64,000 nt of DNA from JACMLD01 sp963705285. GTDB lineage: Bacteria; Bacteroidota; Bacteroidia; Chitinophagales; Chitinophagaceae. The notes below the pieces were generated by a model. That model was not told the DNA's origin. It saw nothing but the letters and a program-made list of their open reading frames with translations, and did not search any database. The stretch's first letter is position 1. Every line of letters starts with the position of its first letter. Positions 8,799 to 16,412 of the stretch are shown in pieces. The stretch spans positions 4,960,001 through 5,024,000 of the forward strand of contig OY970066.1 in assembly GCA_963705285.1 (NCBI GenBank), in the 5' to 3' direction. The position numbers and the translations under genes were made by a program.

Positions 8799-8869
8799 TG
8801 TCTTCGGAAAAGTGATTAATTATATAGAAAAAAAAATTTTACTAATCAATCATTTAATTTTTCTACCAA

Positions 8870-8985
8870 CCGGTACACAAATCACCCATTAACCGGTTCT
8901 TACTGATCAACCAATCAACCAGTTCTTACTGATCAACCGATCAACTGATCAACCAATCAACTTATCAACCAATCAACCGATCCAC
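8870..8985 (-). repeat. Octamer array overlapping NUDIX stop
   Basis: ATCAACCA/ATCAACTT-type octamers run for over 100 bp. Read on the minus strand the word is TTGATTGG. The array reaches into the NUDIX gene: its final codons (VDRLIG) and TGA stop are written in the same word. ACCGGTT steps punctuate the start of the array. Confidence 0.75.
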
Positions 8986-9525
8986 CAACATCAGCTTTAC
9001 TTTGAGAATAGCAGCAACAGACATTGAATCTGTAATAATACCGTTCTGTACCATGGCATAGGCTTCTTCAAACGGTAATTTTTTTACCTGCAACTGTTCT
9101 GTTTCTTCTGGCTGCGGTGCATGCTGCGTTAGCTGGCGGGCCAAAAAGATATGCCCGTATTCATCACTAACGGAATTGGACAAGTGAAAATCGAGCAGTT
9201 TTGTCCATTCAAGCGCTACCAGGCCGGTTTCTTCCCGCAACTCACGTTGGGCGGCTTCCAGCGGTTCGGTTCCCATTGCGCCACCGCCTTCTGGTATCTC
9301 CCATGAATAAGCATTGAGCGTAAACCTGTATTGCCCTACCAGCCATGTATTCAGTGCTTCATCAAGCGGCAGAATGCCAATGGCGCGGTTCTTAAAATGC
9401 ACTTTTCCATAAATGCCTTTTCCGCCAGAGGGGTTAATAACATCGTACTCCGTTACATTGATCCAGTTATTGTCGTACACCGGTTTTTCGTCAACTATCT
9501 GCCATGGGTTGTGCGCTTCATTCAT
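8965..9525 (-). CDS. NUDIX hydrolase, ADP-ribose pyrophosphatase-like
   Basis: 186 aa. The Nudix box is complete: GGGAMGTEPLEAAQRELREETGL at about residues 80-102, with the REL-EETG helix that binds metal. The flanking sequence (WEIPEGG before, LSNSVSDEYGHIFLA after) resembles ADP-ribose/GDP-mannose pyrophosphatases that clear nucleoside diphosphate sugars. No membrane segment. Downstream of metK on the same strand but separated from it by a strong terminator, so it probably has its own promoter. Its C-terminal tail is encoded by the octamer array. Confidence 0.85.
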   Translation of the reverse strand: MNEAHNPWQIVDEKPVYDNNWINVTEYDVINPSGGKGIYGKVHFKNRAIGILPLDEALNTWLVGQYRFTLNAYSWEIPEGGGAMGTEPLEAAQRELREETGLVALEWTKLLDFHLSNSVSDEYGHIFLARQLTQHAPQPEETEQLQVKKLPFEEAYAMVQNGIITDSMSVAAILKVKLMLVDRLIG

Positions 9526-9533
9526 GATCCGAA

Positions 9534-9564
9534 AATAAAAAAACCTCCCTTTTCCGGGAGGTTT
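9534..9564 (-). terminator. metK terminator
   Basis: AAACCTCCC (9541-9549) pairs with GGGAGGTTT (9556-9564), a 9-bp stem with a 6-nt loop. On the minus strand it is followed by a long T run. It lies 17 bp after the metK stop and before the NUDIX start, so it ends metK transcripts. Confidence 0.85.
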
Positions 9565-9580
9565 TGTATGGTAAAAGTAT

Positions 9581-10834
9581 TTATTTTAACCCGAATGCTT
9601 TCTTTACTTTGGGAACGTAATCCAGCTTTTCCCAGGTAAACAGTTCCACTCTCTTTTTTATTTCTTTACCGTCGGGCGATTTGAAGGTTTTTTCCACCAC
9701 TTCAGATTTGCGGCCCATGTGCCCGTATGCAGCTGTTTCGCTGTAAATAGGGTTGCGCAGTTTCAGGCGCTGTTCTATAAAGTAAGGGCGCATATCAAAA
9801 ATAGATTCAATGATCTTGCTGATCTCGCCATCAGTTAAATTTACCTTGGCTGTGCCATAGGTATTGATGTTGATAGAGGTTGGCTGTGCCACGCCAATGG
9901 CATAAGATACCTGTACCAGTACTTCATCTGCAAGGCCGGCGGCTACCACGTTCTTGGCAATATGACGGGTGGCATATGCAGCAGAACGGTCAACCTTGCT
10001 GGGGTCTTTACCACTAAAGGCGCCACCACCATGCGCACCCTTTCCACCGTAGGTATCAACTATGATCTTACGGCCGGTTAAACCAGTATCGCCGTGCGGG
10101 CCACCAATTACAAATTTACCGGTGGGGTTGATGTGGTATTTAATTTTATCGTTGAACAGTTTGGCGTACTTCTTATACTTTGCTTTTACGCGCGGAATAA
10201 GAATGGATACGATATCGTCCTGAATTTTCTTCAGCATTTTTGCTTCGGCATCAAAATCATCGTGCTGGGTAGAAACCACAATGGCGTCTATGCGTACGGG
10301 TTGGTTATTATCGTCGTACTCAAGTGTTACCTGGCTTTTTGCATCGGGGCGCAGGTATTTTATTTGTTTGTTCTCGCGGCGCAGTGCTGCCAGTTCAATA
10401 AGGATTTTATGTGCCAGGTCGAGCGCCAGCGGCATATAATCATCAGTTTCGTTGGATGCATAGCCAAACATCATACCCTGGTCACCGGCACCCTGTTCTT
10501 CTTTTTTCTTTTTGTCTACGCCCTGGTTAATGTCTGCAGATTGCTCGTGAATAGCTGATAATATACCGCATGAATTGGCTTCAAACATGTATTCACTTTT
10601 GGTATATCCAATTTTGCGAATTACGCCACGGGCAATTTCCTGCACGTCTAAATAAGCTTTCGATTTTACTTCACCTGCAAGTACCACCTGGCCGGTTGTT
10701 ACCAGTGTTTCGCAGGCAACCTTAGACTGTGCATCAAAGGCCAGGAAGTTATCAATAAGGGCATCAGATATCTGGTCGGCCACTTTATCAGGATGACCTT
10801 CAGAAACACTTTCCGACGTAAACAAATAAGGCAT
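9581..10834 (-). CDS. metK: S-adenosylmethionine synthase
   Basis: 417 aa. Makes S-adenosylmethionine from methionine and ATP in the cytosol. The N-terminus FTSESVSEGHPDKVADQISD holds the ATP-binding His and Asp. GGPHGDTGLTGRKIIVDTYG and GGGAFSGKDPSKVDRSAAY are the signature PPi- and ATP-binding loops. Slightly longer than the E. coli enzyme, as is usual in Bacteroidota. Start ATG at 10834 is fixed by the conserved N-terminus. A roughly 95-nt leader with a hairpin precedes it and a clear terminator follows it. Confidence 0.97.
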   Translation of the reverse strand: MPYLFTSESVSEGHPDKVADQISDALIDNFLAFDAQSKVACETLVTTGQVVLAGEVKSKAYLDVQEIARGVIRKIGYTKSEYMFEANSCGILSAIHEQSADINQGVDKKKKEEQGAGDQGMMFGYASNETDDYMPLALDLAHKILIELAALRRENKQIKYLRPDAKSQVTLEYDDNNQPVRIDAIVVSTQHDDFDAEAKMLKKIQDDIVSILIPRVKAKYKKYAKLFNDKIKYHINPTGKFVIGGPHGDTGLTGRKIIVDTYGGKGAHGGGAFSGKDPSKVDRSAAYATRHIAKNVVAAGLADEVLVQVSYAIGVAQPTSININTYGTAKVNLTDGEISKIIESIFDMRPYFIEQRLKLRNPIYSETAAYGHMGRKSEVVEKTFKSPDGKEIKKRVELFTWEKLDYVPKVKKAFGLK

Positions 10835-10942
10835 AGAGAAGAATTGTTTTTAATGAATTAATAAAAGCGGTTAACAACCAAAAATAGCCGGCTTTGTATG
10901 CGGTGAGCATACAATCCGTTTTTTTCAGATGGCGCAAAGATA
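10835..10942 (-). promoter_or_regulatory. metK promoter box and structured leader
   Basis: On the minus strand TATCTTTG (10942-10935) matches the Bacteroidota -7 consensus TAnnTTTG. No good -33 TTTG is seen at the right spacing. The predicted leader of about 95 nt contains a hairpin at 10895-10913 (TGTATGC/GCATACA, 5-nt loop), possibly closed by an outer CGG/CCG step. I see no match to the known SAM riboswitch cores. Confidence 0.35.
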
Positions 10943-10952
10943 ATTGGCGGTT

Positions 10953-12386
10953 TTATATTTTGGAATAAATAATTCGAAGCCGCAGTTTCTTTTTATCGTC
11001 GGGATATCCGCCTCCCCGCAATGCTACCCGGCCATAAGCAATTTTACTGCTTACGCTGATGGGGTATTGAATAAAACCGTAAGTGGGGTCTTTGTAATAA
11101 GGTGCCAGAAAATAAGGGGCATGCAGCCGTAAGGTATACACATTTTCTCCACGGGTTACTATACCCTGTACATACCGGGTAAGCGTAAAGCGGTAAGTGT
11201 CATCTGGCCGTACCAATCCGCCAAATTCAAGCAGGTTATACGTATTGTTCTCGGTTCTGAAATCGTAATTGGGTATGGTAATGGCGCGCAGGTTATTGGA
11301 GCTGTCTACTGCATCAAGAAACAGTACCGGCGGTGGTACCAGGATATCATTTTGAAGAGTAACGGTTTGATCGCGCTCAACAATCAATTCTGCACGGTGG
11401 ATAGTACGATTTGTAAGGCCTTTCAGACCGGGTATTTTTAAGCTGGCATAAGAGCCCGGTGCCGATTGTATGTACAGGTAGGGATCGTTAGCGGTACCAT
11501 TGCCCATATTGGCGGCATAAACGCCGGAAGGGCTGCGTTTCACTAGGTTGGCATGCATATACGGCGCAAACGTAAAAACAGTGCGGAGCGTACTGTCTGC
11601 CTTTCCCGCTTTAGGCCCATGGTAATACACGGTTAGGTTAGATGTGGCATCCAGCAGGTTTACATACACCAATGCCTGACCGGTGGCGCCGGCTTTGATA
11701 GCAAACCCTTTGAATTTTGTCTTAAAAGTAGAATCGTTTGCATAAGGTGCGCCGGAAACGGTATCAAAAGATGCCAGGCGCAGACCGATGCTATTGTTGA
11801 GCCGTAAACGCAATACATTTATCAGCTTTACTGTATCCCCTGGAAATTGGACCAGCGTAGAATCGTTGAGTTTGGTAATATCAATATTGGTATTAGCCAG
11901 TTGCGGCCCGCTTAGCGGAAAATCTGCAGAATTGATGCGGTAGCCGGCAAGTGAATCTTTAAAATTGGCCAGTGGATCTATTTCAGTTACCGTAACATTC
12001 AAGGGCATCATGGAATCTCCGTATACAGCTCGGTAAGAAAGTGTCATCACCACCGAATCAATGGTCTTTACACTGTCTTTTCCGCTAAAAGGATGAGACA
12101 CCCCATAAGAAGGCGAAACAATTTCCGCATAAATATCTGCCCTTGTACCGCCGAAGCTGGGATCATTGATGACACCTACAGCATTGTCTTCATTGTAGGT
12201 AATGGCAGAAGTATCGGGCATGTAATCGTTGTCTGTAATGACTGCCAGCGTAGTATCAAATGTGTTTACATTGTCTACCACCGGAATCAGATCACCGCCT
12301 AGTACCGTTGTATCTATTTTAGCGCAGGAATATTGTATAAAAATGAGAGAGGCAAGAAGAGCAACATAGTAATTGAAGTGCTTCAC
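10953..12386 (-). CDS. DUF4270 lipoprotein
   Basis: 477 aa. A type II signal peptide ends at a lipobox-like IQYSC, with Cys at residue 21, so it is probably an outer-membrane or surface lipoprotein. The body matches DUF4270: GGDLIPVVDNVNTFDT near residue 30, NDPSFGGTRADIYAEI near 93 and IDSVVMTLSYRAVYGD near 127. Function is unknown. It lies 36 bp downstream of the single-domain GT5 gene on the same strand and reads as its operon partner. The pair sits head to head with panC and next to metK, an arrangement seen in related genomes to my knowledge. Confidence 0.8.
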   Translation of the reverse strand: MKHFNYYVALLASLIFIQYSCAKIDTTVLGGDLIPVVDNVNTFDTTLAVITDNDYMPDTSAITYNEDNAVGVINDPSFGGTRADIYAEIVSPSYGVSHPFSGKDSVKTIDSVVMTLSYRAVYGDSMMPLNVTVTEIDPLANFKDSLAGYRINSADFPLSGPQLANTNIDITKLNDSTLVQFPGDTVKLINVLRLRLNNSIGLRLASFDTVSGAPYANDSTFKTKFKGFAIKAGATGQALVYVNLLDATSNLTVYYHGPKAGKADSTLRTVFTFAPYMHANLVKRSPSGVYAANMGNGTANDPYLYIQSAPGSYASLKIPGLKGLTNRTIHRAELIVERDQTVTLQNDILVPPPVLFLDAVDSSNNLRAITIPNYDFRTENNTYNLLEFGGLVRPDDTYRFTLTRYVQGIVTRGENVYTLRLHAPYFLAPYYKDPTYGFIQYPISVSSKIAYGRVALRGGGYPDDKKKLRLRIIYSKI

Positions 12387-12422
12387 AAGCTACAAAGATT
12401 AGTGGTGGTAAACGAATAATAA

Positions 12423-13238
12423 CTACTTAGCAAGATCGGTATAGAGTTGCAAATAGTCTGTTAAATCACTCTCTGCGTTATACGCCAACACCTTCTTTCC
12501 CTTCACTTTACCAAATTCGTCTACTAATTTTTTTTCTACTTTTTCAGCACCAAAAGTGATAGCATCTGCATGTGTGGCACCACCCCTGAACATAGCAGTA
12601 TTAGTAGCTTCTTTAAAAACTTCCAGGTCTTTATCTTTCAGCAGCGCGGGATTAATATTGGCAATCTTTACAAAATCGCTGCCCAGTTTTTCTTTAAACG
12701 TACCCTGGCCTATTGAAAAAATAACTTTGCTATGAGAGAATACCGGTTCTTTTTTATACACCGTTTTCAGGTAGATAGGTATTAAACCAGTCATCCAACC
12801 ACTGCAATGAATGATATCAGGAGGCCAGCCAAATTTTTTAACTGTTTCCAGGGCACCTTTACAAAAGAAAACCGCCCGCAGTCCATTGTCATCAAACCAC
12901 TTTTCTTTTTCGTCGTGGAAAATATATTTGCGTTTAAAAAGATCTTCATTGTCAAGAAAATACACCTGCAGGCGGGCATTGGGTAATGAGGCCACCTTAA
13001 TTTGCAGGGGGTAATCGTCGTTATCAACGGAAACATTGATACCGGAGAGGCGTACCACTTCGTGTAAACGGTGCCGGCGCTCATTAATTACACCAAAACG
13101 CGGCATAATGCACCTAATTTCAAAACCACTGTCGTTTGATTTGATGGCCAGCTTATTGACGATTTCCGAAAACTCTGTCATTTCCAGGTAGGGAGACATT
13201 TCGCTGGCTATGAATAAAATTCTTTTCTTTGTTGACAT
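12423..13238 (-). CDS. Single-domain glycogen/starch synthase-like (GT5) protein
   Basis: 271 aa, with only the N-terminal half of a GT5 glycogen synthase. It starts RILFIASEMSPYLEMTEFSEIV, aligning with the ADP-glucose binding N-terminus, but the canonical KTGGLADV is replaced by MTEFSEIV. FGWPPDIIHCSGWMTGLIP matches the conserved P-D-I-H-x-H-W region, with Cys/Gly in place of the second His. The C-terminal GT-B Rossmann domain is missing. Enzyme activity is therefore doubtful; a regulatory or binding role is possible. The frame shows no decay, so this is a conserved short form rather than a recent truncation. Upstream of the DUF4270 gene. Confidence 0.75.
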   Translation of the reverse strand: MSTKKRILFIASEMSPYLEMTEFSEIVNKLAIKSNDSGFEIRCIMPRFGVINERRHRLHEVVRLSGINVSVDNDDYPLQIKVASLPNARLQVYFLDNEDLFKRKYIFHDEKEKWFDDNGLRAVFFCKGALETVKKFGWPPDIIHCSGWMTGLIPIYLKTVYKKEPVFSHSKVIFSIGQGTFKEKLGSDFVKIANINPALLKDKDLEVFKEATNTAMFRGGATHADAITFGAEKVEKKLVDEFGKVKGKKVLAYNAESDLTDYLQLYTDLAK

Positions 13239-13340
13239 TCGCGGCTTAATTAATGAGCAAAGACTTTAAAAAAATAGTGGGCAAAGGTAGGACTTTTAAA
13301 CCGAAAAATCAGTATCACAGGCCTTTTCATTGTAAATAGT

Positions 13341-14186
13341 ATGATTGTATTCAAGAAAACAGCTGACCTCAAGGCATACCTGCAAGACGCCCGCCGGCAG
13401 TCAAACAGCATTGGTTTTGCCCCTACCATGGGTGCCTTGCACGAGGGGCATTTATCGCTGATCGCGGCCTCACGCATTGTCAACCCGGTAACTGTGGCCA
13501 GCATTTTTGTAAATCCTGCCCAGTTTAACGATAGAAAAGATTTTGAGAAATATCCTGTAACGCTGGAAAAAGACATTGAATTACTGGAAAAAGCGGGCTG
13601 CGACGTTGTTTTTGTGCCTACCGAACAAGAAATATATCCGAAGGGAGACATGCAGCCGGTGCACTACGATCTCGGTTACCTGGAAACGGTACTGGAGGGC
13701 CCAAACCGGCCGGGCCATTTTCAGGGGGTTTGCAAAGTGATGAACAGGTTACTGGATATTGTACAGCCCGAGCACCTTTACATGGGACAAAAAGATTACC
13801 AGCAGTGTATGGTAGTAAACCGATTACTGACTATTATGCAAAGCCCTACGCAATTGCATACCTGCCCTACCCTGCGCGAACCAGATGGGCTGGCTATGAG
13901 CAGCCGCAATACAAGGCTGAACGCCACCCAGAGAAAAAATGCGGTTGCCATTTCTGCAGTGTTGCAAATGATAAAAGACCAGCTGCAACCCGGCCCCGTT
14001 GAAGGTCTTATAAAAAAAGCCACCGCGCTATTGATTGAAAAAGATTTCAGGGTAGATTATGTAGCCATTGCAGATGCGGTAACGCTGCAACCGGTGATTG
14101 AATGGAACGGTGAAACAAAAGGGGTGGCACTTGTTGCCGCTTTCCAGGGAGAGGTAAGGTTGATAGATAATATGTTGTTGAGCTAG
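13341..14186 (+). CDS. panC: Pantoate--beta-alanine ligase
   Basis: 281 aa. Condenses pantoate and beta-alanine with ATP to give pantothenate. FAPTMGALHEGHLSLI (about residues 29-44) has the HxGH nucleotide-binding motif. VEGP-type GPNRPGHFQGVCKVMNRLL, MGQKDYQQ and AMSSRNTRLN are the other family blocks. Length is standard. Divergent from the GT5-like gene. panD, the source of beta-alanine, follows on the same strand after a 320-bp repeat island, so the two pantothenate genes may still be cotranscribed. Confidence 0.96.
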   Translation: MIVFKKTADLKAYLQDARRQSNSIGFAPTMGALHEGHLSLIAASRIVNPVTVASIFVNPAQFNDRKDFEKYPVTLEKDIELLEKAGCDVVFVPTEQEIYPKGDMQPVHYDLGYLETVLEGPNRPGHFQGVCKVMNRLLDIVQPEHLYMGQKDYQQCMVVNRLLTIMQSPTQLHTCPTLREPDGLAMSSRNTRLNATQRKNAVAISAVLQMIKDQLQPGPVEGLIKKATALLIEKDFRVDYVAIADAVTLQPVIEWNGETKGVALVAAFQGEVRLIDNMLLS

Positions 14187-14506
14187 GAGGAGAAGGAGAA
14201 AATAGGACAAAAGAGATTGCACCAGCGGGCTAAGAGTGCAAAGAGAAAAAGAGAAAAAAAGAGATTACCCAGCGGGCTAAGAGTGCAAAGAGAAAAAGAG
14301 GACAAAGAGTATCGTCACGCTATGCAGCCATACACGAAACCGGTTCTGCAACAATATGCCCTATAAGAATGTTACATTCTGCCAGCACCAATTGAAAGGA
14401 ATCTCTAGTAAAGCTCTTTTTCTCTTTGATGCTCTTAGCAATGAACATGGTCAGCAAAAGCTCTTTTTCTCTTTGATGCGCTTAGCGAAATTTAAAATAA
14501 AGTAGT
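14187..14506 (+). repeat. Repeat island between panC and panD
   Basis: Two plus-sense copies of GCTAAGAGTGCAAAGAGAAA lie after the panC stop, and two inverted copies (CTCTTTTTCTCTTTGATGC, then CTTAGC) lie before panD. The arms can pair over about 25 bp each. The centre is about 100 bp of unique sequence. The same word family reappears around 58.5-58.9 kb. No gene is seen. Confidence 0.8.
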
Positions 14507-14851
14507 ATGGATATAGAAGTATTGAAATCGAAAATACACCGGGCAGTAATTACGGAAGCCAATCTCAATTATGTAGGCAGCCTTACCGTAGATGAAGATC
14601 TGCTGGATGCAGCCAATATGATTGAAAATGAAAAAGTGCAGGTGGTGAATGTAAACAATGGCAGTCGCATAGAAACGTATATCATAAAAGGCAAGCGTGG
14701 CTCGGGCACCTGCTGTCTTAACGGACCTGCTGCGCGCCAGGGAGCGGTGGGCGATATTGTTATTGTTATTTCTTATGCGCGTATGCCTTTTGAAGCAGCC
14801 AAAAAATTTACTCCCTGGATTGTTTTTCCAAAACCCGGCAACAAGATATAG
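14507..14851 (+). CDS. panD: Aspartate 1-decarboxylase proenzyme
   Basis: 114 aa. Decarboxylates aspartate to beta-alanine for pantothenate synthesis. The pyruvoyl-forming self-cleavage site is present as YVGS, with cleavage between Gly24 and Ser25, exactly where the family has it. KIHRAVITEANLNYVGS and the later NGAAR-like block (NGPAARQGAVGD) are canonical. The length is slightly below the E. coli enzyme. It follows panC across a repeat island. Confidence 0.95.
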   Translation: MDIEVLKSKIHRAVITEANLNYVGSLTVDEDLLDAANMIENEKVQVVNVNNGSRIETYIIKGKRGSGTCCLNGPAARQGAVGDIVIVISYARMPFEAAKKFTPWIVFPKPGNKI

Positions 14852-14872
14852 CAGAACGTAATTTTCAACCGT

Positions 14873-14880
14873 TATCTTTG
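14873..14880 (+). promoter_or_regulatory. Bacteroidota -7 box
   Basis: TATCTTTG matches the TAnnTTTG -7 consensus and sits 19 bp before the ATG at 14900. A matching -33 TTTG is not obvious. Likely promoter for the flippase-like gene and the overlapping adenylyltransferase gene. Confidence 0.3.
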
Positions 14881-14899
14881 AATTGATTGTAGTACTACC

Positions 14900-15919
14900 A
14901 TGAAGAAAAAAATATTCAGTCTTTTACAATACCTGCTGTTTCTGGGACTGGCTATTTTTTTAGTTTGGTGGAGCCTTGGCAAAATTGAACACAAAGACTG
15001 GCTGGATATAAAAGGGGCCTGGCTGCGGGCTGATTTCTGGCTGCTGATACCTGTTGTGCTGATCCTGCTCGCATCTCATTTAAGCCGCGCCATTCGCTGG
15101 AAAATATTAATACAACCGCTGGGATATAAACCTTCGCTGCTCAATGTGTATTGTGCGGTGCTGGTTAGTTATATTGCCAACCTGGCCATACCCCGTCTTG
15201 GCGAAGTGTTAAAATGCACTATCCTTAGCCGTTATGAAAAAGTGCCCGCAGATAAACTGGTGGGTACCGTGGTGGCAGAACGCGCATTTGACCTGCTGTG
15301 CCTGGTCATTGTTTTTACCATCACCGTTCTTTTACAGGTAGATATCATTGGTACCTACGCTTCAGACACGCTGGGCAAAATTTTTAACAGCGGCACCCGC
15401 AGTACCGGCACCCGCATCCTCAGATGGGCAATCATCATTTTGATAATAGTTGGCATATTTGTAACCATACGCTGGCTGTTTAAAAAATTTGCGCACATCA
15501 ACTTTATACAGAAAATAAAAGCAGTGCTGAAAAACATTTGGCATGGTCTTACCAGCATCCGCTATTTACAAAACAAAGGATGGTTTATTTTTCATAGCGT
15601 GCTCATATGGGTACTGTACCTGGCCGCCATACGCGTGGGCATGGCGGCGATGAGCGAAACCAGCATTTACGGCATCAAAGAATCGTTGTCAGTGCTGTGT
15701 ATGGGAAGTATTGGTATGATAGCCACACAGGGCGGCGTGGGCGCTTATCCTTTACTGGTACAGGAAACCATGATGTTGTACGGTCTCACAGAAAATATGG
15801 GCAAGGCTTTTGGATGGCTTTTATGGCTGGTACAATTTTTTATGGTCATTATTTTCGGCGCTATCAGTTTATTTTTGCTGCCGGTCATCAACAGGAAAAA
15901 AGCAGATGAAAAACGCTGA
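14900..15919 (+). CDS. Lysylphosphatidylglycerol synthase TM-domain (flippase-like) protein
   Basis: 339-aa polytopic membrane protein with about eight hydrophobic segments, beginning LLQYLLFLGLAIFLVWWSL. Blocks typical of the LPG_synthase_TM/AglD2 family are present: LASHLSRAIRWKILI near residue 60, YIANLAIPRLGEVLKC near 90, VVAERAFDLLCL near 115 and GGVGAYPLLVQETM near 280. The MprF catalytic domain is absent, so it is a lipid flippase-like or uncharacterised transporter. Its 3' end overlaps the following adenylyltransferase gene by 14 bp, which suggests translational coupling. Confidence 0.85.
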   Translation: MKKKIFSLLQYLLFLGLAIFLVWWSLGKIEHKDWLDIKGAWLRADFWLLIPVVLILLASHLSRAIRWKILIQPLGYKPSLLNVYCAVLVSYIANLAIPRLGEVLKCTILSRYEKVPADKLVGTVVAERAFDLLCLVIVFTITVLLQVDIIGTYASDTLGKIFNSGTRSTGTRILRWAIIILIIVGIFVTIRWLFKKFAHINFIQKIKAVLKNIWHGLTSIRYLQNKGWFIFHSVLIWVLYLAAIRVGMAAMSETSIYGIKESLSVLCMGSIGMIATQGGVGAYPLLVQETMMLYGLTENMGKAFGWLLWLVQFFMVIIFGAISLFLLPVINRKKADEKR

Positions 15920-16397
15920 CATTATACAGCAAAAAATATACACCCGCGATGCACTGCGCACTGAAACCGCGCGCTGGAAATTCCTGCGTAAAAGCATCGC
16001 ATTTACCAATGGCTGTTTCGACATATTGCATGAAGGTCATATTTTCTCGCTCAGCCAGGCGGCCAAAGAAGGCGATGTGCTGATAGTGGGCATCAACTCA
16101 GATGCCTCTACCAAAAGATTAAAAGGCCCATCACGACCAATCAATAATGAGCACAGCCGCGCTTTGCTGATTGCTTCACTGGTAATGGTAGACGCGGTGG
16201 TTATTTTTGAAGAAGATACGCCGCTGGAAATTATCAGCACCTTGTTACCTGATGTGATTGTAAAGGGCGGGGATTATACCATCGATCAAATTGTGGGTGC
16301 CAAAGAAGTAACAGCCAATGGCGGACGCGTGGTAATCAACCCCATCGTTCCCGGATTTTCAACCACCGGGCTTATTGAAAAGATACATCGGTTGTAA
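15906..16397 (+). CDS. rfaE2: Heptose 1-phosphate adenylyltransferase (RfaE2/HldE C-domain)
   Basis: 163-aa cytidylyltransferase-fold protein equal to the C-terminal domain of HldE. FTNGCFDILHEGH (about residues 31-43) carries the HxGH nucleotide-binding motif; GINSDASTKRLKGPSRPI and DVIVKGGDYTIDQIVGAKEV complete the family. It would make ADP-heptose from heptose 1-phosphate for the LPS core. The ATG at 15906 (MKNADIIQQKIYT) is chosen because it precedes the domain; the longer open frame upstream lies inside the flippase-like gene. The kinase domain is not present here. Confidence 0.9.
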   Translation: MKNADIIQQKIYTRDALRTETARWKFLRKSIAFTNGCFDILHEGHIFSLSQAAKEGDVLIVGINSDASTKRLKGPSRPINNEHSRALLIASLVMVDAVVIFEEDTPLEIISTLLPDVIVKGGDYTIDQIVGAKEVTANGGRVVINPIVPGFSTTGLIEKIHRL

Positions 16398-16403
16398 TAA
16401 GTG

Positions 16404-16412
16404 GTAAGTTGT
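16404..16412. repeat. Left target-site duplication of the IS
   Basis: GTAAGTTGT directly precedes the IS and is repeated exactly at 17742-17750 after it. A 10-bp reading (GGTAAGTTGT) is possible if the last G of the element is assigned to the flank. Confidence 0.85.

Noticed and set aside
10094..10558. 154-codon plus-strand frame opposite metK
   Set aside because: Antisense shadow of metK. Composition reflects the complementary coding strand.
10835..10942. SAM riboswitch upstream of metK
   Set aside because: The known SAM riboswitch core sequences are not visible. Kept only as a structured leader.
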